In this document: piece after piece, positions 53,688 to 62,708 of the stretch
Position numbering within the stretch: the first letter of the stretch is position 1
Layout of the letters: every line of letters starts with the position of its first letter
Assembly (NCBI RefSeq): GCF_029814935.1
Contig: NZ_CP104582.1
Location: forward strand, 1,240,001 to 1,304,000
Source: Pseudomonas sp. GD03919
GTDB lineage: Bacteria; Pseudomonadota; Gammaproteobacteria; Pseudomonadales; Pseudomonadaceae
Direction: 5' to 3'
DNA length: 64,000 nt
The notes under the pieces: generated by a model
Told to the model about the DNA's origin: nothing
The model's database searches: none
What the model saw: the letters and a program-made list of their open reading frames with translations, nothing else
Program-made: the position numbers and the translations under genes

Positions 53688-55019
53688 CTAAAGTGCGCCG
53701 GCCTTCTTCCAGGCCAGATAACTGCTCACCAGTTCCGGGCCCAGTTCGCCAGGGCGGGCGTCGAGCACCGGTACTTCATGGGCGGCCAGACGTTCGTGCA
53801 GGTCGGCGCGGGCATTGAGGTAGTCCAGCGTGCCGCAGTAGGCCAGAGCCTGATCGAATTGCTCCACCGGCGTCTGGCGCAGGCGGTCCAGCGCTTCCTC
53901 GCGCAGGCTGGCGATCAGCACGCGATGCTGGCGTGAGAGGCGACGCACGGCAGCGAGCAGGTCCTGATCGTCCTCGTCGCGCAGGTTGGTCACCAGCACC
54001 ACCAGCGAGCGGCGGCGCTGACGCGCCAGCAGCAAGTCGGCAGCGGCGCTGAAGTCGGCCGGTTGCTGGCTGGTGTCGAGGTCGTAAACGGCGTTGAGCA
54101 GCACGTTCAATTGCGCCGGGCCCTTGACTGGCGCGAGGTAACGCGACTGGTTGCCGGCGAAGGTTGCCAGGCCGACGGCATCGCCCTGGCGCAGGGCTAC
54201 GTAGCTGAGCAGCAGGCAGGCGTTGAGAGCATGGTCGAAGTGCGACAGCTCATCGTCCTGGCTGCGCATACGGCGGCCGCAGTCGAGCAGGAAGACGATC
54301 TGCTGGTCGCGTTCGTCCTGGTACTCGCGGGCGATGGGTGTGCGCTTGCGGGCGGTGGCCTTCCAGTCGATCTGGCGCAGGGTGTCGCCATCACGAAACT
54401 CGCGTAGCTGGTGAAATTCCAGGCCCAGGCCACGGCGCGGGCGCTGGCGCACGCCCAGCTGGCTCAGCCAGTCATCCACGGCCTTGAGCTGGGCGCCATA
54501 GAGGCGCGCGAAATCCGGATAGACGCGGCTTTCGCCGGCGAGCGGCAGCAGGCGTTTGGCCTGCCACAGGCGCAGCGGGCTGGGTAGCTTCAGCTCGCAC
54601 AGGGCGAAATGGAAATGCCCGCGGATCAGTGGCTTGAGGCGATAGCTGACGCGTGTCTGCTGGCCGGGGTGCAGGGTGATGCGTTGCGGCAGGAAATCGA
54701 ATTCCATGCCTTCAGGCACATGATCGAAGACTTCGATTTCCTGGGTTTGAGTGAAGTCGTGATGAGCGATCAGTTGCACCTCGCTCCAGCGCCCGAGCGG
54801 CAGGTTGCCGGGCAGCACGCGCTCCAGGCGCGGCGAGTGCTGGCGGCGCAGCCACAAGGCATCGACGGCGGCGATCAGTGCCAACGCCAGCAACAGCCCC
54901 CAGGCCAGTGGCATCAGGCTGTCTGCCAGGCGCATGCCGAGCAGGGGCAGGGCGCCGAGCAGCACGGCAGCGACGAACAGGCCGCCGAGCAGCCCGAGGA
55001 GCAGGCGCGAAGGTTTCAT
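53688..55019 (-). CDS. DUF58 protein with von Willebrand A-like domain and degenerate MIDAS
   Basis: A 443-residue protein with two N-terminal membrane helices (residues about 5-55), a beta domain, then DUF58 (RGLGLEFHQLREFRDGDTLRQIDWKATARK). The vWA-like core follows (QIVFLLDCGRRM), where the usual metal-binding DxSxS is D246-C-G-R-R250, so classic MIDAS coordination is lost. DUF58 proteins work with MoxR ATPases. Its start overlaps the MoxR stop (ATGA) and it is the last gene of the six-gene membrane operon. Confidence 0.88.
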   Translation of the reverse strand: MKPSRLLLGLLGGLFVAAVLLGALPLLGMRLADSLMPLAWGLLLALALIAAVDALWLRRQHSPRLERVLPGNLPLGRWSEVQLIAHHDFTQTQEIEVFDHVPEGMEFDFLPQRITLHPGQQTRVSYRLKPLIRGHFHFALCELKLPSPLRLWQAKRLLPLAGESRVYPDFARLYGAQLKAVDDWLSQLGVRQRPRRGLGLEFHQLREFRDGDTLRQIDWKATARKRTPIAREYQDERDQQIVFLLDCGRRMRSQDDELSHFDHALNACLLLSYVALRQGDAVGLATFAGNQSRYLAPVKGPAQLNVLLNAVYDLDTSQQPADFSAAADLLLARQRRRSLVVLVTNLRDEDDQDLLAAVRRLSRQHRVLIASLREEALDRLRQTPVEQFDQALAYCGTLDYLNARADLHERLAAHEVPVLDARPGELGPELVSSYLAWKKAGAL

Positions 55020-56050
55020 AGGCGTGGTGCCGGCACCTGATCGAGCAACTGTTGCAGAACCTGATCCACCGACAGGCCTTCGATATCCAGCTCCGGCGCC
55101 AGACGCACGCGGTGACGCAGCACGGCCAGCGCGCAGCTCTTGATGTCATCCGGCAGAACGAAATCGCCACCGCGCAGCAGCGCGCGAGCACGGGCGCCGC
55201 GCACCAAGGCGATGGAGGCGCGCGGCCCGGCGCCCATGGCCAGGCCTGGCCAGCTGCGGGTGGCGCGGGCCAGGCGTACGGCGTAATCGAGCACCTGATC
55301 ATCCAGTGGCAAATCGCTGGCGATCTTCTGCAGGGCCAGCACGTCCTTGGCCTGCAGCAGGGTGCGCAGCGGGCTGACTTCGAGCATGTCGGCCTTGGCC
55401 GAGCGGGTAACCTGGCGCACCATATTCAGCTCTTCATCCTGCTGCGGATAATCCATGCGCAGCTTGAGCATGAAGCGGTCCAGCTCAGCTTCCGGTAGCG
55501 GGTAGGTGCCTTCCTGCTCGATCGGGTTCATGGTCGCCAGCACCATGAACGGTAGTTGCACCGGCAGGGCGCGGCCTTCCAGGGTCACCTGGCGCTCCTG
55601 CATCACTTCCAGCAGGGCGGCCTGGGTCTTGGCCGGTGCGCGGTTGATTTCATCGGCCAGCAGCAGGTTGGTGAACACCGGGCCCTTGCGCAGCTTGAAC
55701 TGCTCGCTCTGCATGTCGTACACGGCATGGCCAGTGACATCGCTGGGCATCAGATCCGGGGTGAACTGGATACGTGCGAACTCGCCGCCAAAGCAGCGCG
55801 CCAGCGCGCGCACCAGCAGGGTCTTGCCCAGCCCTGGCACACCTTCGACCAGCACATGGCCACCGGCGATCAGTGCGGTCAGCACGTCGTCGATCACCGC
55901 GCTCTGGCCGATCACGGCCTTGCGCAGCTCGGCGCGCAGGGCCTGGGCCAACTGGCTGGCACGCTGGCGCTGCTGCGCTTGCGGGTTGCTCGGCGTGGCG
56001 GCTGGGGGTTCCTGCACCGGCAGGTTGTCGTTCTCGGGGATCTCGCTCAT
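55016..56050 (-). CDS. MoxR-family AAA+ ATPase
   Basis: A 344-residue AAA+ ATPase of the MoxR group, chaperone-like and often used to insert cofactors or mature vWA-domain complexes. Walker A is GVPGLGKTLLV, Walker B LLLADEINRAPAKTQAALLEVMQERQ, sensor 1 MVLATMNPIEQEG, and sensor 2 GAGPRASIAL. Both ends overlap neighbours by ATGA, so it is made in step with the DUF4350 and DUF58 partners. Confidence 0.93.
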   Translation of the reverse strand: MSEIPENDNLPVQEPPAATPSNPQAQQRQRASQLAQALRAELRKAVIGQSAVIDDVLTALIAGGHVLVEGVPGLGKTLLVRALARCFGGEFARIQFTPDLMPSDVTGHAVYDMQSEQFKLRKGPVFTNLLLADEINRAPAKTQAALLEVMQERQVTLEGRALPVQLPFMVLATMNPIEQEGTYPLPEAELDRFMLKLRMDYPQQDEELNMVRQVTRSAKADMLEVSPLRTLLQAKDVLALQKIASDLPLDDQVLDYAVRLARATRSWPGLAMGAGPRASIALVRGARARALLRGGDFVLPDDIKSCALAVLRHRVRLAPELDIEGLSVDQVLQQLLDQVPAPRL

Positions 56051-57237
56051 AGGGCATTCCTGAGGGTTTGCAGGTGGGCGACCTGGCGGGTGAAGTCACT
56101 GGCGGATAGGCGCTGCGGCGGCAATGGGCGCATGGCCTGGCTGATGTCCTTGGCGGGCAGGCGGGTCAGGCGACCGAGAACCTGCCACTGCTCGGCGACG
56201 GCGAGCTTCTCGAAACCTGGGTGGCGGCGCCGTGCGCGGCGATTGATGTCCTGTTGCAGGCCTTTGAGCAGGCTGTGCTGGCCGCTGCGGCGGAGCAGGA
56301 AGTCGGCACTGCCACGCAGGTGTTCCTCGAGCTGGCGCCGTGCTCGGCTGGCCGGTGCCTGCAGCGGGCCATGACGCATGCCGACGTGCCACAAGGTGGC
56401 GATGATCAGCAGGGCCAGCACCAGCAAGGCCAGCGGGAAATGGCGCAGCAGCAGGCGCGCCAGACCATCGCTGTCGGCGTGGTAAAGCAGGGTCACGGCG
56501 CTGTCCTGGCTCAGGTACCAGAGAAGCCAGGCATGGTCGTACTCGTTGATATTACGGTTCTGCCAGATCCACGGGTCGCTCAGTACGGTGATCAGTCCGT
56601 CGCCGTGATACAGCTGCAGCAGGTGCGTGGCAGAGTCGCTATTGGCCCAGGCGTGCGCGCGGTTCTGCGCATCGTACAGGTGAAAATCGGTGTCGAAGGC
56701 GATGTAGGCCGGGGCCTGTTCGTTCTCCAGGTAGAGCTTGGTGAGTTGCGGGTAGGCTTCGTGCTCTTCGTTCTGCTCGTTTTCCGCTTCTGCCTCACTG
56801 GCTTCTTCGTCGTCCAGCTCGTCGCTCATATATTGCTGGACGCCGAGCAAATCGAGCAGCAGGTCGCCGCTCTTGCCTTCCTCCTCGTCCCACAGGCGTT
56901 CGGCGATGAACAGCAGGTGGCCGCCGCCCGCCGTCCATTGCAGCACGCGTTCGACCTGACGTGGCGTCATGTTGCCGCGGTCGGCCAGCAGCATCAGGGT
57001 CTGGCCTTCGCTGGGCAGGCCATCGAGCACATCCAGGCCTTCGGCGCGGCGGGCGGCAATGCCCTGTTTGCGCAGAAAGTGCTCGGCAGCCAGGTAAGGG
57101 CTGCTGGCAACCTCGGGGGCCGGGCCGTGCTCGATCACGTCTTCATAGGGTTCGAGTTTGCCCAACATGTAGCTGGCGATCAGCCCCAGTATCAGCAGCA
57201 GGGCCATGGCGAGGATGAAACCGGCGCGCCGACTCAT
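56047..57237 (-). CDS. DUF4350 membrane protein
   Basis: A 396-residue protein with an N-terminal helix (about residues 6-25), a periplasmic DUF4350/GATase-like domain with an acidic insertion (DEEASEAEAENEQNEEHE), a second helix near residues 265-285 (LALLVLALLIIATLWHVGM) and an Arg-rich cytosolic tail. This topology is typical of DUF4350 proteins beside MoxR. Both starts and stops overlap neighbours by ATGA. Function unknown. Confidence 0.85.
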   Translation of the reverse strand: MSRRAGFILAMALLLILGLIASYMLGKLEPYEDVIEHGPAPEVASSPYLAAEHFLRKQGIAARRAEGLDVLDGLPSEGQTLMLLADRGNMTPRQVERVLQWTAGGGHLLFIAERLWDEEEGKSGDLLLDLLGVQQYMSDELDDEEASEAEAENEQNEEHEAYPQLTKLYLENEQAPAYIAFDTDFHLYDAQNRAHAWANSDSATHLLQLYHGDGLITVLSDPWIWQNRNINEYDHAWLLWYLSQDSAVTLLYHADSDGLARLLLRHFPLALLVLALLIIATLWHVGMRHGPLQAPASRARRQLEEHLRGSADFLLRRSGQHSLLKGLQQDINRRARRRHPGFEKLAVAEQWQVLGRLTRLPAKDISQAMRPLPPQRLSASDFTRQVAHLQTLRNAL

Positions 57238-58820
57238 GCCGCACGCTCCTGACCGAACAGGCTGCGCCAGCCCTGACACAGGCCCTGACGCAGCGATTCG
57301 GCAGGCAGGCGGTGACCATAGGCCAGCGCCTGCCAATGCAGGGTGAGCTGACGACTGTAGTCCTCCAGGTTTTGCTGCCCGAGGCCGGCGACCAGGTGCA
57401 GCACTTCGCCTTCGGTGTGCGACTGCTTCAGGGGCAGGCGGTGTTCGTGTAGCAGGCGGCTGAGCAGGGCGCGGTAGAGCAGACCGAGTGCAGCGCGCGG
57501 TTGTTCGGCCCAGAGCCGCTCAGCTTCGCTGGCGACATCGTCGGGCAGCGTTTCCGGCGCCAGTTCGAGCCCGAACAGCTGCTGTGGTGCGGCCTGCCGG
57601 CGCCGCGTCGGCAGACCGATGCGTTCGCCAAAGGCCTGCAGCCACTCGCGGTAGCGCCACAAGACGAAGGCCAGCAGCGCGGCCAGCGCCGCCCACAGCA
57701 GTACTTCGAAGACTTGCGCGACGACATCCAGGCTCTTCCACCATTCGCCGAGTTTGAGCAGGTTCTTGAGCATGTCGAGGAAGGCTTCGATGTCTTCCGG
57801 TTTGGTTTCCTCCGCGGGCTTCTCTTCGCCCAGGCGCCAGCGGGTGACGGTTTCGCGGTGCTGGAAGGGCGGTTCGTCGAGCAGGGCCTTGATGCTTTCA
57901 CGCGCGGCCTGGCTGCTCAGTGGCTGCAGGAGCAGGCGCGGCGCGTCGGGGCCTTGCGGGTCAGCCTGCTTGGCTTCCTCGCTGACGGCTGGCGCTGTGT
58001 CGGCCCAGGCCTCGCTGGGCAGCTGCGTCAACAGCAGGGCGCAACCGAGCAATAGGGCGTAGGCGCTGCCGGTCAGGCGCTGGCGCAGGCGGCGGAAGGT
58101 CAGTTCGATATCCCAGGCTTCCAGGGCGGTGCGGCGGTTGAGGTAGAGGGTGAAGCCGCAGGCGACATAGACCGGTTCCCAGATGATCAGCAGCAGCACA
58201 TAAAGCAGGTTGGACAAGTGTTCCAGCCACAGCCACTGGCCGCTGCTGGCGGCGATCAGGCTTTCCCAGGTCCAGTTCAGTTCCACTTGTTGTGGCAGCA
58301 TCAGATAGAACAGGGCGACCAGGCCCATCCACAGGGCAATTTCCAGATGCATGCCCACCAGCGTCAGCCAGGTGGCAGCGGCGCTGTCGCGCTGACCGAG
58401 TACCACCAGGCGCTGGCTGCGTGCCTGACCGCCCAGGCCCTCCAGCTGCAGCACGGGCAGATCGAAGCTGCGCGTCGGGCTCAGGCGGCGCCAGGTCAGG
58501 CTGGCCAGCAACTGTGGCCATAGCAGTTTCGGTAGGGCGCGCAGGACCTGTCTCAGCGAGGGTGTGTTGCCGAACAGCGCTTGCGACAGGATGTAGAGCG
58601 GCAGTCGCTCATAGGCCGGCTTGAGCCACCAGAAGACGAAGATGGCCCAGCCCGGATACTGCCAGAGCAAGGCGCAGAGCAGGGCGAACAGCGGCAGCGT
58701 GACCAGCGCCCAACTGGCCATCAGCAGGCCGGCGTGACGACGGGCCAGCAGCACGCCGAGGTCGATGGCTTCCCAGGCGCTGCGCGGGCGGATGGCAACG
58801 CTGGCTTCAGTCAGGCGCAT
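57234..58820 (-). CDS. DUF4129 multi-pass membrane protein
   Basis: A 528-residue protein with several transmembrane helices in the first half (LLARRHAGLLMASWALVTLPLF, MGLVALFYLML, LYVLLLIIWEPVYVACGF, YALLLGCALLLTQL), a linker, another helix (VLLWAALAALLAFVLWRY) and the DUF4129 C-terminal cytosolic domain (LLYRALLSRLLHEHRL, GEVLHLV). DUF4129 is found on transglutaminase-like and MoxR-linked membrane proteins. The ATG at 58820 behind GGAGG is preferred; it overlaps the SpoIIM-like gene by 14 bp. Confidence 0.85.
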   Translation of the reverse strand: MRLTEASVAIRPRSAWEAIDLGVLLARRHAGLLMASWALVTLPLFALLCALLWQYPGWAIFVFWWLKPAYERLPLYILSQALFGNTPSLRQVLRALPKLLWPQLLASLTWRRLSPTRSFDLPVLQLEGLGGQARSQRLVVLGQRDSAAATWLTLVGMHLEIALWMGLVALFYLMLPQQVELNWTWESLIAASSGQWLWLEHLSNLLYVLLLIIWEPVYVACGFTLYLNRRTALEAWDIELTFRRLRQRLTGSAYALLLGCALLLTQLPSEAWADTAPAVSEEAKQADPQGPDAPRLLLQPLSSQAARESIKALLDEPPFQHRETVTRWRLGEEKPAEETKPEDIEAFLDMLKNLLKLGEWWKSLDVVAQVFEVLLWAALAALLAFVLWRYREWLQAFGERIGLPTRRRQAAPQQLFGLELAPETLPDDVASEAERLWAEQPRAALGLLYRALLSRLLHEHRLPLKQSHTEGEVLHLVAGLGQQNLEDYSRQLTLHWQALAYGHRLPAESLRQGLCQGWRSLFGQERAA

Positions 58821-59787
58821 GCTGCCTCCGACCGGCCAGCAGCAGATAACCCAGCACCAGCGCCCAGAGCCCGGCACCGACGGCATACTTGATGTCGGGG
58901 GGGGCGAAGGTGGTGGATGACCAGAAGGCCTCGATGAAGGCGGCCAGCAGCAGGAACAGGATCACCCCGGCTACCAGCTGTATCGCCTTGCCAGCGGCCA
59001 GGCGCAAGGCCTCGCCACGGGGCAGACGGCCGGGGGCGAGCAGTGCCCAGCCGAGCTTGAAACCGGCTGCGCCCGCCAGGGCGATGGCGGTCAGCTCGAA
59101 GGCACCATGACCGATGACGAAGGACCAGAACGGCTCGCCGTAACCGATGCGTGTCAGGTGGCCGGCCACTGCGCCGATCATCAGGCCATTGAACAGCAGG
59201 AAGAACAGGCTGCCGAGACCGAGCAGCAGACCGCTGGCGAAGGTCTGAAAGGCGATGCCGATGTTGTTCATGATGTAGAAGCCGAACATCACCCAGTCGT
59301 CGCCCGAACCGCGTTCACTGAAGCGGCCAAGGCGGCGCGCGTCGGGATCGTACATGCGCTCCATCTCGCTGACCTGCTCAAAGCTGACCAGGCTGTAGAT
59401 CAGCTCCGGGTAGAGGTAGGTCAGCAGCCCCATCAAGGCCAGGCTGCCGAAGAACAGCAGGCTGGCGACGCATACGCTGCGCCATTCGCTGCGTACCAGA
59501 CGCGGGAAGCCGCCGAACAGGAAGCGGATCGTCTGCGCGCCGAGGTGGCTGCGATGGCGATAGAACTGCTGGTGGCCGCGCATGGCCAACTGCTGCAGTT
59601 GATCGATCAGGTGGCTGCTGTAGCCGCGCGCCTGGGCCAAAGCCAGATGCTGGCAGAGTTGTCGATAGCGGGCTGCGAAGCTCTGACAGGTTTGCGCTTC
59701 GGCCTTGCCGCGCTCGAGCGCCTCGAGCTGACTGTTGAACGCATCCCAGTCTGGCTGATGGCGACTTTCGAACAAGCTCTGTTTCAC
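58807..59787 (-). CDS. SpoIIM-like (stage II sporulation protein M family) membrane protein
   Basis: A 326-residue multi-pass protein of the SpoIIM/DUF95 family. An N-terminal cytosolic helical region of about 95 residues precedes membrane helices such as VASLLFFGSLALMGLLTYLY, IGIAFQTFASGLLLGLGSLFFLLFNG and GKAIQLVAGVILFLLLAAF. In Bacillus SpoIIM belongs to a peptidoglycan-hydrolysing engulfment machine; the Pseudomonas gene has no such known role. It overlaps both neighbours. Confidence 0.85.
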   Translation of the reverse strand: MKQSLFESRHQPDWDAFNSQLEALERGKAEAQTCQSFAARYRQLCQHLALAQARGYSSHLIDQLQQLAMRGHQQFYRHRSHLGAQTIRFLFGGFPRLVRSEWRSVCVASLLFFGSLALMGLLTYLYPELIYSLVSFEQVSEMERMYDPDARRLGRFSERGSGDDWVMFGFYIMNNIGIAFQTFASGLLLGLGSLFFLLFNGLMIGAVAGHLTRIGYGEPFWSFVIGHGAFELTAIALAGAAGFKLGWALLAPGRLPRGEALRLAAGKAIQLVAGVILFLLLAAFIEAFWSSTTFAPPDIKYAVGAGLWALVLGYLLLAGRRQHAPD

Positions 59788-60509
59788 GGTGCACTCCCCA
59801 GCAGGCCACGGGCGATGCCGTTGAGGCGCGGCTCGGCCTGTTCGGCAGGCACTTGTAGCGGTTCGGCCAGCAGCGCCGCCAGCTCCGCTCTGCGGGCGGC
59901 AGACAGCTGGCTGCCACGTTCGGCAAAACCGAGAATGGCGCGTTGTTCGTCAAGGCTGAGCGGGAAGGGCGCTGGCAGCGGTTCGGCATCGGCCAACTGC
60001 GGTTTGCTCAACGGCGCATCGCGATAGACCACCAGCGTGCCGGCGGCGATATCGCCGAGGCGCTTGAACGCCGGGTGGTTCAGGCAACTGATGATGCCCA
60101 GGGTATAGCCGAACGGCAGGATATCGACGAAGCGCAGCAGGTTGCGCGTCAGTGAAGCGGCCCAGCCGATTGGCGTACCGTCATCGTGAACCACGCGCAA
60201 GCCGAGCATCTGCTTGCCGGGAGAGCGGCCCTGGTTGAACACCTCGAACAGCACCATGTACCACCAAGTCACGAGAAACAGCAGGATAGTGCCGAGGCCC
60301 ATGCCGAACTGACCGAGCAGGCCCAGTACGATGAACATCACCATCAGGATCAGGCCGCGAATGGCCAGGTCGATGGCGAACGCCAGGGCGCGCGGCACCA
60401 GCCCGGCCGGTCGCAGATGCAGATCGATACCTTCCGGCGTTTCGACCTGGTAGCGAGTATCCAGGGGAGGCTGGTTGAGCGGAAGGCTTGCGCTTGAGCG
60501 TGAGTACAT
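59784..60509 (-). CDS. RDD-family membrane protein
   Basis: A 241-residue protein with an RDD domain of two to four helices: LVPRALAFAIDLAIRGLILM (the R-D pair), TWWYMVLFEVFNQGRSPGKQML (GRSPGKxxxGL), and SLTRNLLRFVDILPFGYTLG. The function is unknown, possibly transport or anchoring. It is the first gene of the six-gene operon; its stop overlaps the SpoIIM-like start by ATGA. Confidence 0.88.
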   Translation of the reverse strand: MYSRSSASLPLNQPPLDTRYQVETPEGIDLHLRPAGLVPRALAFAIDLAIRGLILMVMFIVLGLLGQFGMGLGTILLFLVTWWYMVLFEVFNQGRSPGKQMLGLRVVHDDGTPIGWAASLTRNLLRFVDILPFGYTLGIISCLNHPAFKRLGDIAAGTLVVYRDAPLSKPQLADAEPLPAPFPLSLDEQRAILGFAERGSQLSAARRAELAALLAEPLQVPAEQAEPRLNGIARGLLGSAP

Positions 60510-60565
60510 CGGCGGACTGCATCAAGGAAAGCCCGATGCTAGCGAGCAGCGGGCCACGAACGCAA

Positions 60566-60587
60566 CCGGGCCAGTGAACTGGCCCGG
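60566..60587. other. GC-rich stem-loop
   Basis: CCGGGCCAGT-GA-ACTGGCCCGG is a perfect 10-bp stem, between the RDD gene and the truncated membrane gene. It has no T-run, so only weak termination is expected. Confidence 0.5.
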
Positions 60588-60611
60588 GTCACGTCGACTT
60601 ATTGGCTGGCC

Positions 60612-61025
60612 TTATTGGGCGGTAGGCAGCACGCCAAAGACGGTGCGATAGAGCACGCCCATGGCCACGACCATCAGCGGAATGCTCCACACCAGACCGA
60701 TACCCAGCGGGATGGCGCTGACGATGACGATCAGACCGAGCAGCAGGAACAGGCCGAAGACCTTGAACCAGTGCTGGGTGATGGCCTTGCGCGAGGCTTC
60801 CAGTGCCTGCCAGGGCGACAGACCACGCTCGACCACCAGCGGAATGGCCAATAGATAGGCCACGGCCAGGTAGATGCCGGGGATCAGCAGCAGGATCATG
60901 CCGAGGTAGATCAGCAGCATCATCACCACGGCGGTGATGATCAGCGGTACGGTGCGCCCGAAGTGGCTGAAAATCTCGTTGAAGTTCAGCGGCTGGCCGG
61001 CGGCGGCGAGCCTGGAGGTGAATGA
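60612..61025 (-). pseudogene. 5'-truncated multi-pass membrane protein gene
   Basis: The frame encodes the C-terminal part of a membrane protein: LNFNEIFSHFGRTVPLIITAVV, ILLLIPGIYLAVAYLLAIPL, then LSPWQALEASRKAITQHWFKVFGLFLLLGLIVIV and IPLMVVAMGVLYRTVFG, with four helices. There is no acceptable start at the expected N-terminus; the frame simply continues antisense into sbcB. The usual N-terminal portion seems missing, perhaps by a deletion that brought sbcB close. A short product from the GTG/ATG cluster near 60930 is possible but would lack the first helix. Confidence 0.6.
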
Positions 61026-61064
61026 TAGACTGCCGGCAACTTTACGTCCGGTACGGAGCCGCCA

Positions 61065-62513
61065 ATGACTTCCAGCATCTTCTGGTACGACTACGAAACC
61101 ACCGGTATCAATCCGCGGTGTGACCGTCCGCTGCAGGTGGCGGGCATTCGTACCGACGAGGCGCTGAACGAGATCGGCGAGCCGCTGAACATCTATTGCC
61201 GGCCCAGCGATGACATCCTGCCGCACCCGGCCGCCTGCCTGGTCACCGGTATCGACCCGCAGCGTCTGCAACAACAGGGGCTGGACGAGGGGGAGTTCAT
61301 GACCCGTGTGCATGCCGCGTTATCGGCGCCCGGCACCTGTGGTGCGGGATACAACAGCCTGCGCTTCGATGATGAGGTGACGCGTTACAGCCTGTATCGC
61401 AACTTCTTCGACCCTTACGCGCGCGAATGGCAGGGCGGCAACAGCCGCTGGGATCTGATCGATCTGGTACGCACTGCTTACGCACTGCGGCCCGAAGGCA
61501 TCGAATGGCCTGAGGAGGAGGGGCGCGTATCGCTCAAGCTGGAGCGGCTGACCCAGGCCAACGGCATCGATCACGGCCAGGCGCACGATGCGCTGTCCGA
61601 CGTACGCGCCACCATTGGCCTGGCACGGCTGCTGCGCGAGCGGCAAACAAAACTGTACGACTTCCTCTATCAGCTGCGCAGCAAGCAGCGGGTCATGGAT
61701 CAGGTTCGCCTGCTGCAGCCAGTGCTGCACGTTTCCGGGCGTTTCTCGGCGGCACGTCATTATCTGGCGCCGGTCCTGCCGCTGGCCTGGCATCCGCGCA
61801 ATCGCAACGCACTGATCGTCTGTGATCTGCAGGCCGATCCGTCGCCCTTGCTGAATCTGGATGCCGACACGCTGCGCAGTCGCCTCTACACGCGGCGTGA
61901 GGCGCTTGCCGAAGGCGAGTTGCCGGTACCGCTGAAACTGCTGCATATCAACCGCTGTCCGGTGGTGGCGCCGCTGTCGGTGTTGCGTGAGGCGGATCGG
62001 CAGCGTTTGCAGTTGGACTGGTCGGTTTGTCAGCGCCATATTGACGTGTTGAAGAATGAACAGCCATTGTGGCTGGGCAAGTTGGCGAGTGTTTACCGAG
62101 AAGAGGCCTTTGCAGGCAGTCACGATCCCGAGCAACAGCTGTACGATGGTTTTATCGGTGATCGTGATCGTCGTTTGTGTGAGCAGGTACGTGCCGCACA
62201 ACCTGACGCATTGGCCAACAATAAAAAATGGCCGTTCGATGATGCACGACTGCCCGAGTTGTTGTTTCGTTATCGGGCGCGCAATTTTCCGGCCAGTCTG
62301 TCCGTCGCTGAGTCTCAGCGCTGGGAAGCATTCTGTCGGCAGCGTTTGAGTGATCCAGAGTTCGGTGCACCCAATACCCTGGCGCAATTTTATGCGGCAA
62401 TGGAGTCGCTGCGGGCTAACTGCAGCCCCGAGCAATTGCAAGTGTTGCAGCAATGGCAGGCTCATGCGCAGGCGTTGCAGGCGCGTTTGGCTATAAGTTC
62501 CGTAGGGATTTAA
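61065..62513 (+). CDS. sbcB: Exodeoxyribonuclease I
   Basis: Single-strand 3'-5' exonuclease used in recombination, mismatch repair and mutation avoidance. It is 482 residues with the DEDDh exonuclease: FWYDYETTGINP (Asp, Glu), FMTRVHAALSAPGTCGAGYNSLRFDDE, and HGQAHDALSDVRAT (His, Asp). The SH3-like and helical C-terminal domains follow. From about 62020 to the end the codons become clearly richer in A/T at third positions than in the rest of the gene, a switch within one reading frame. Confidence 0.94.
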   Translation: MTSSIFWYDYETTGINPRCDRPLQVAGIRTDEALNEIGEPLNIYCRPSDDILPHPAACLVTGIDPQRLQQQGLDEGEFMTRVHAALSAPGTCGAGYNSLRFDDEVTRYSLYRNFFDPYAREWQGGNSRWDLIDLVRTAYALRPEGIEWPEEEGRVSLKLERLTQANGIDHGQAHDALSDVRATIGLARLLRERQTKLYDFLYQLRSKQRVMDQVRLLQPVLHVSGRFSAARHYLAPVLPLAWHPRNRNALIVCDLQADPSPLLNLDADTLRSRLYTRREALAEGELPVPLKLLHINRCPVVAPLSVLREADRQRLQLDWSVCQRHIDVLKNEQPLWLGKLASVYREEAFAGSHDPEQQLYDGFIGDRDRRLCEQVRAAQPDALANNKKWPFDDARLPELLFRYRARNFPASLSVAESQRWEAFCRQRLSDPEFGAPNTLAQFYAAMESLRANCSPEQLQVLQQWQAHAQALQARLAISSVGI

Positions 62514-62558
62514 ACGGCCAGGTGCTCAGGACAATGTGCAGCGTATGAGGCTCACATC

Positions 62559-62642
62559 ATGCAGTACCAGAAAGAGGTCAGTGCGGAAACTGTTCGCTTG
62601 ATGCGGATATTGCGTCTGCCGGAAATCGCCCGGAATAATTAG
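62559..62642 (+). CDS. Possible 27-residue small protein
   Basis: A short frame from ATG 62559 (MQYQKEVSAETVRLMRILRL start) to TAG at 62642 with GAGG upstream. Basic and helical in character. It lies between sbcB and the mvaT terminator. There is no other support, so it may be fortuitous. Confidence 0.2.
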   Translation: MQYQKEVSAETVRLMRILRLPEIARNN

Positions 62643-62664
62643 GGGCTGAAAAACACCGCGACAA

Positions 62665-62692
62665 TAAAAAACGCCAGCATGGCTGGCGTTTT
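62665..62692. terminator. Bidirectional terminator of mvaT / sbcB region
   Basis: AACGCCAGC-ATG-GCTGGCGTT, 9-bp stem with AAAAA on the left and TTTT on the right. Confidence 0.85.
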
Positions 62693-62708
62693 GGGTGTTG
62701 CGCAGGTG

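Noticed and set aside
60612..61313. Full 233-codon frame as a genuine membrane protein
   Set aside because: The first about 95 codons are antisense to the 5' part of sbcB and not membrane-like; only the C-terminal part looks real.
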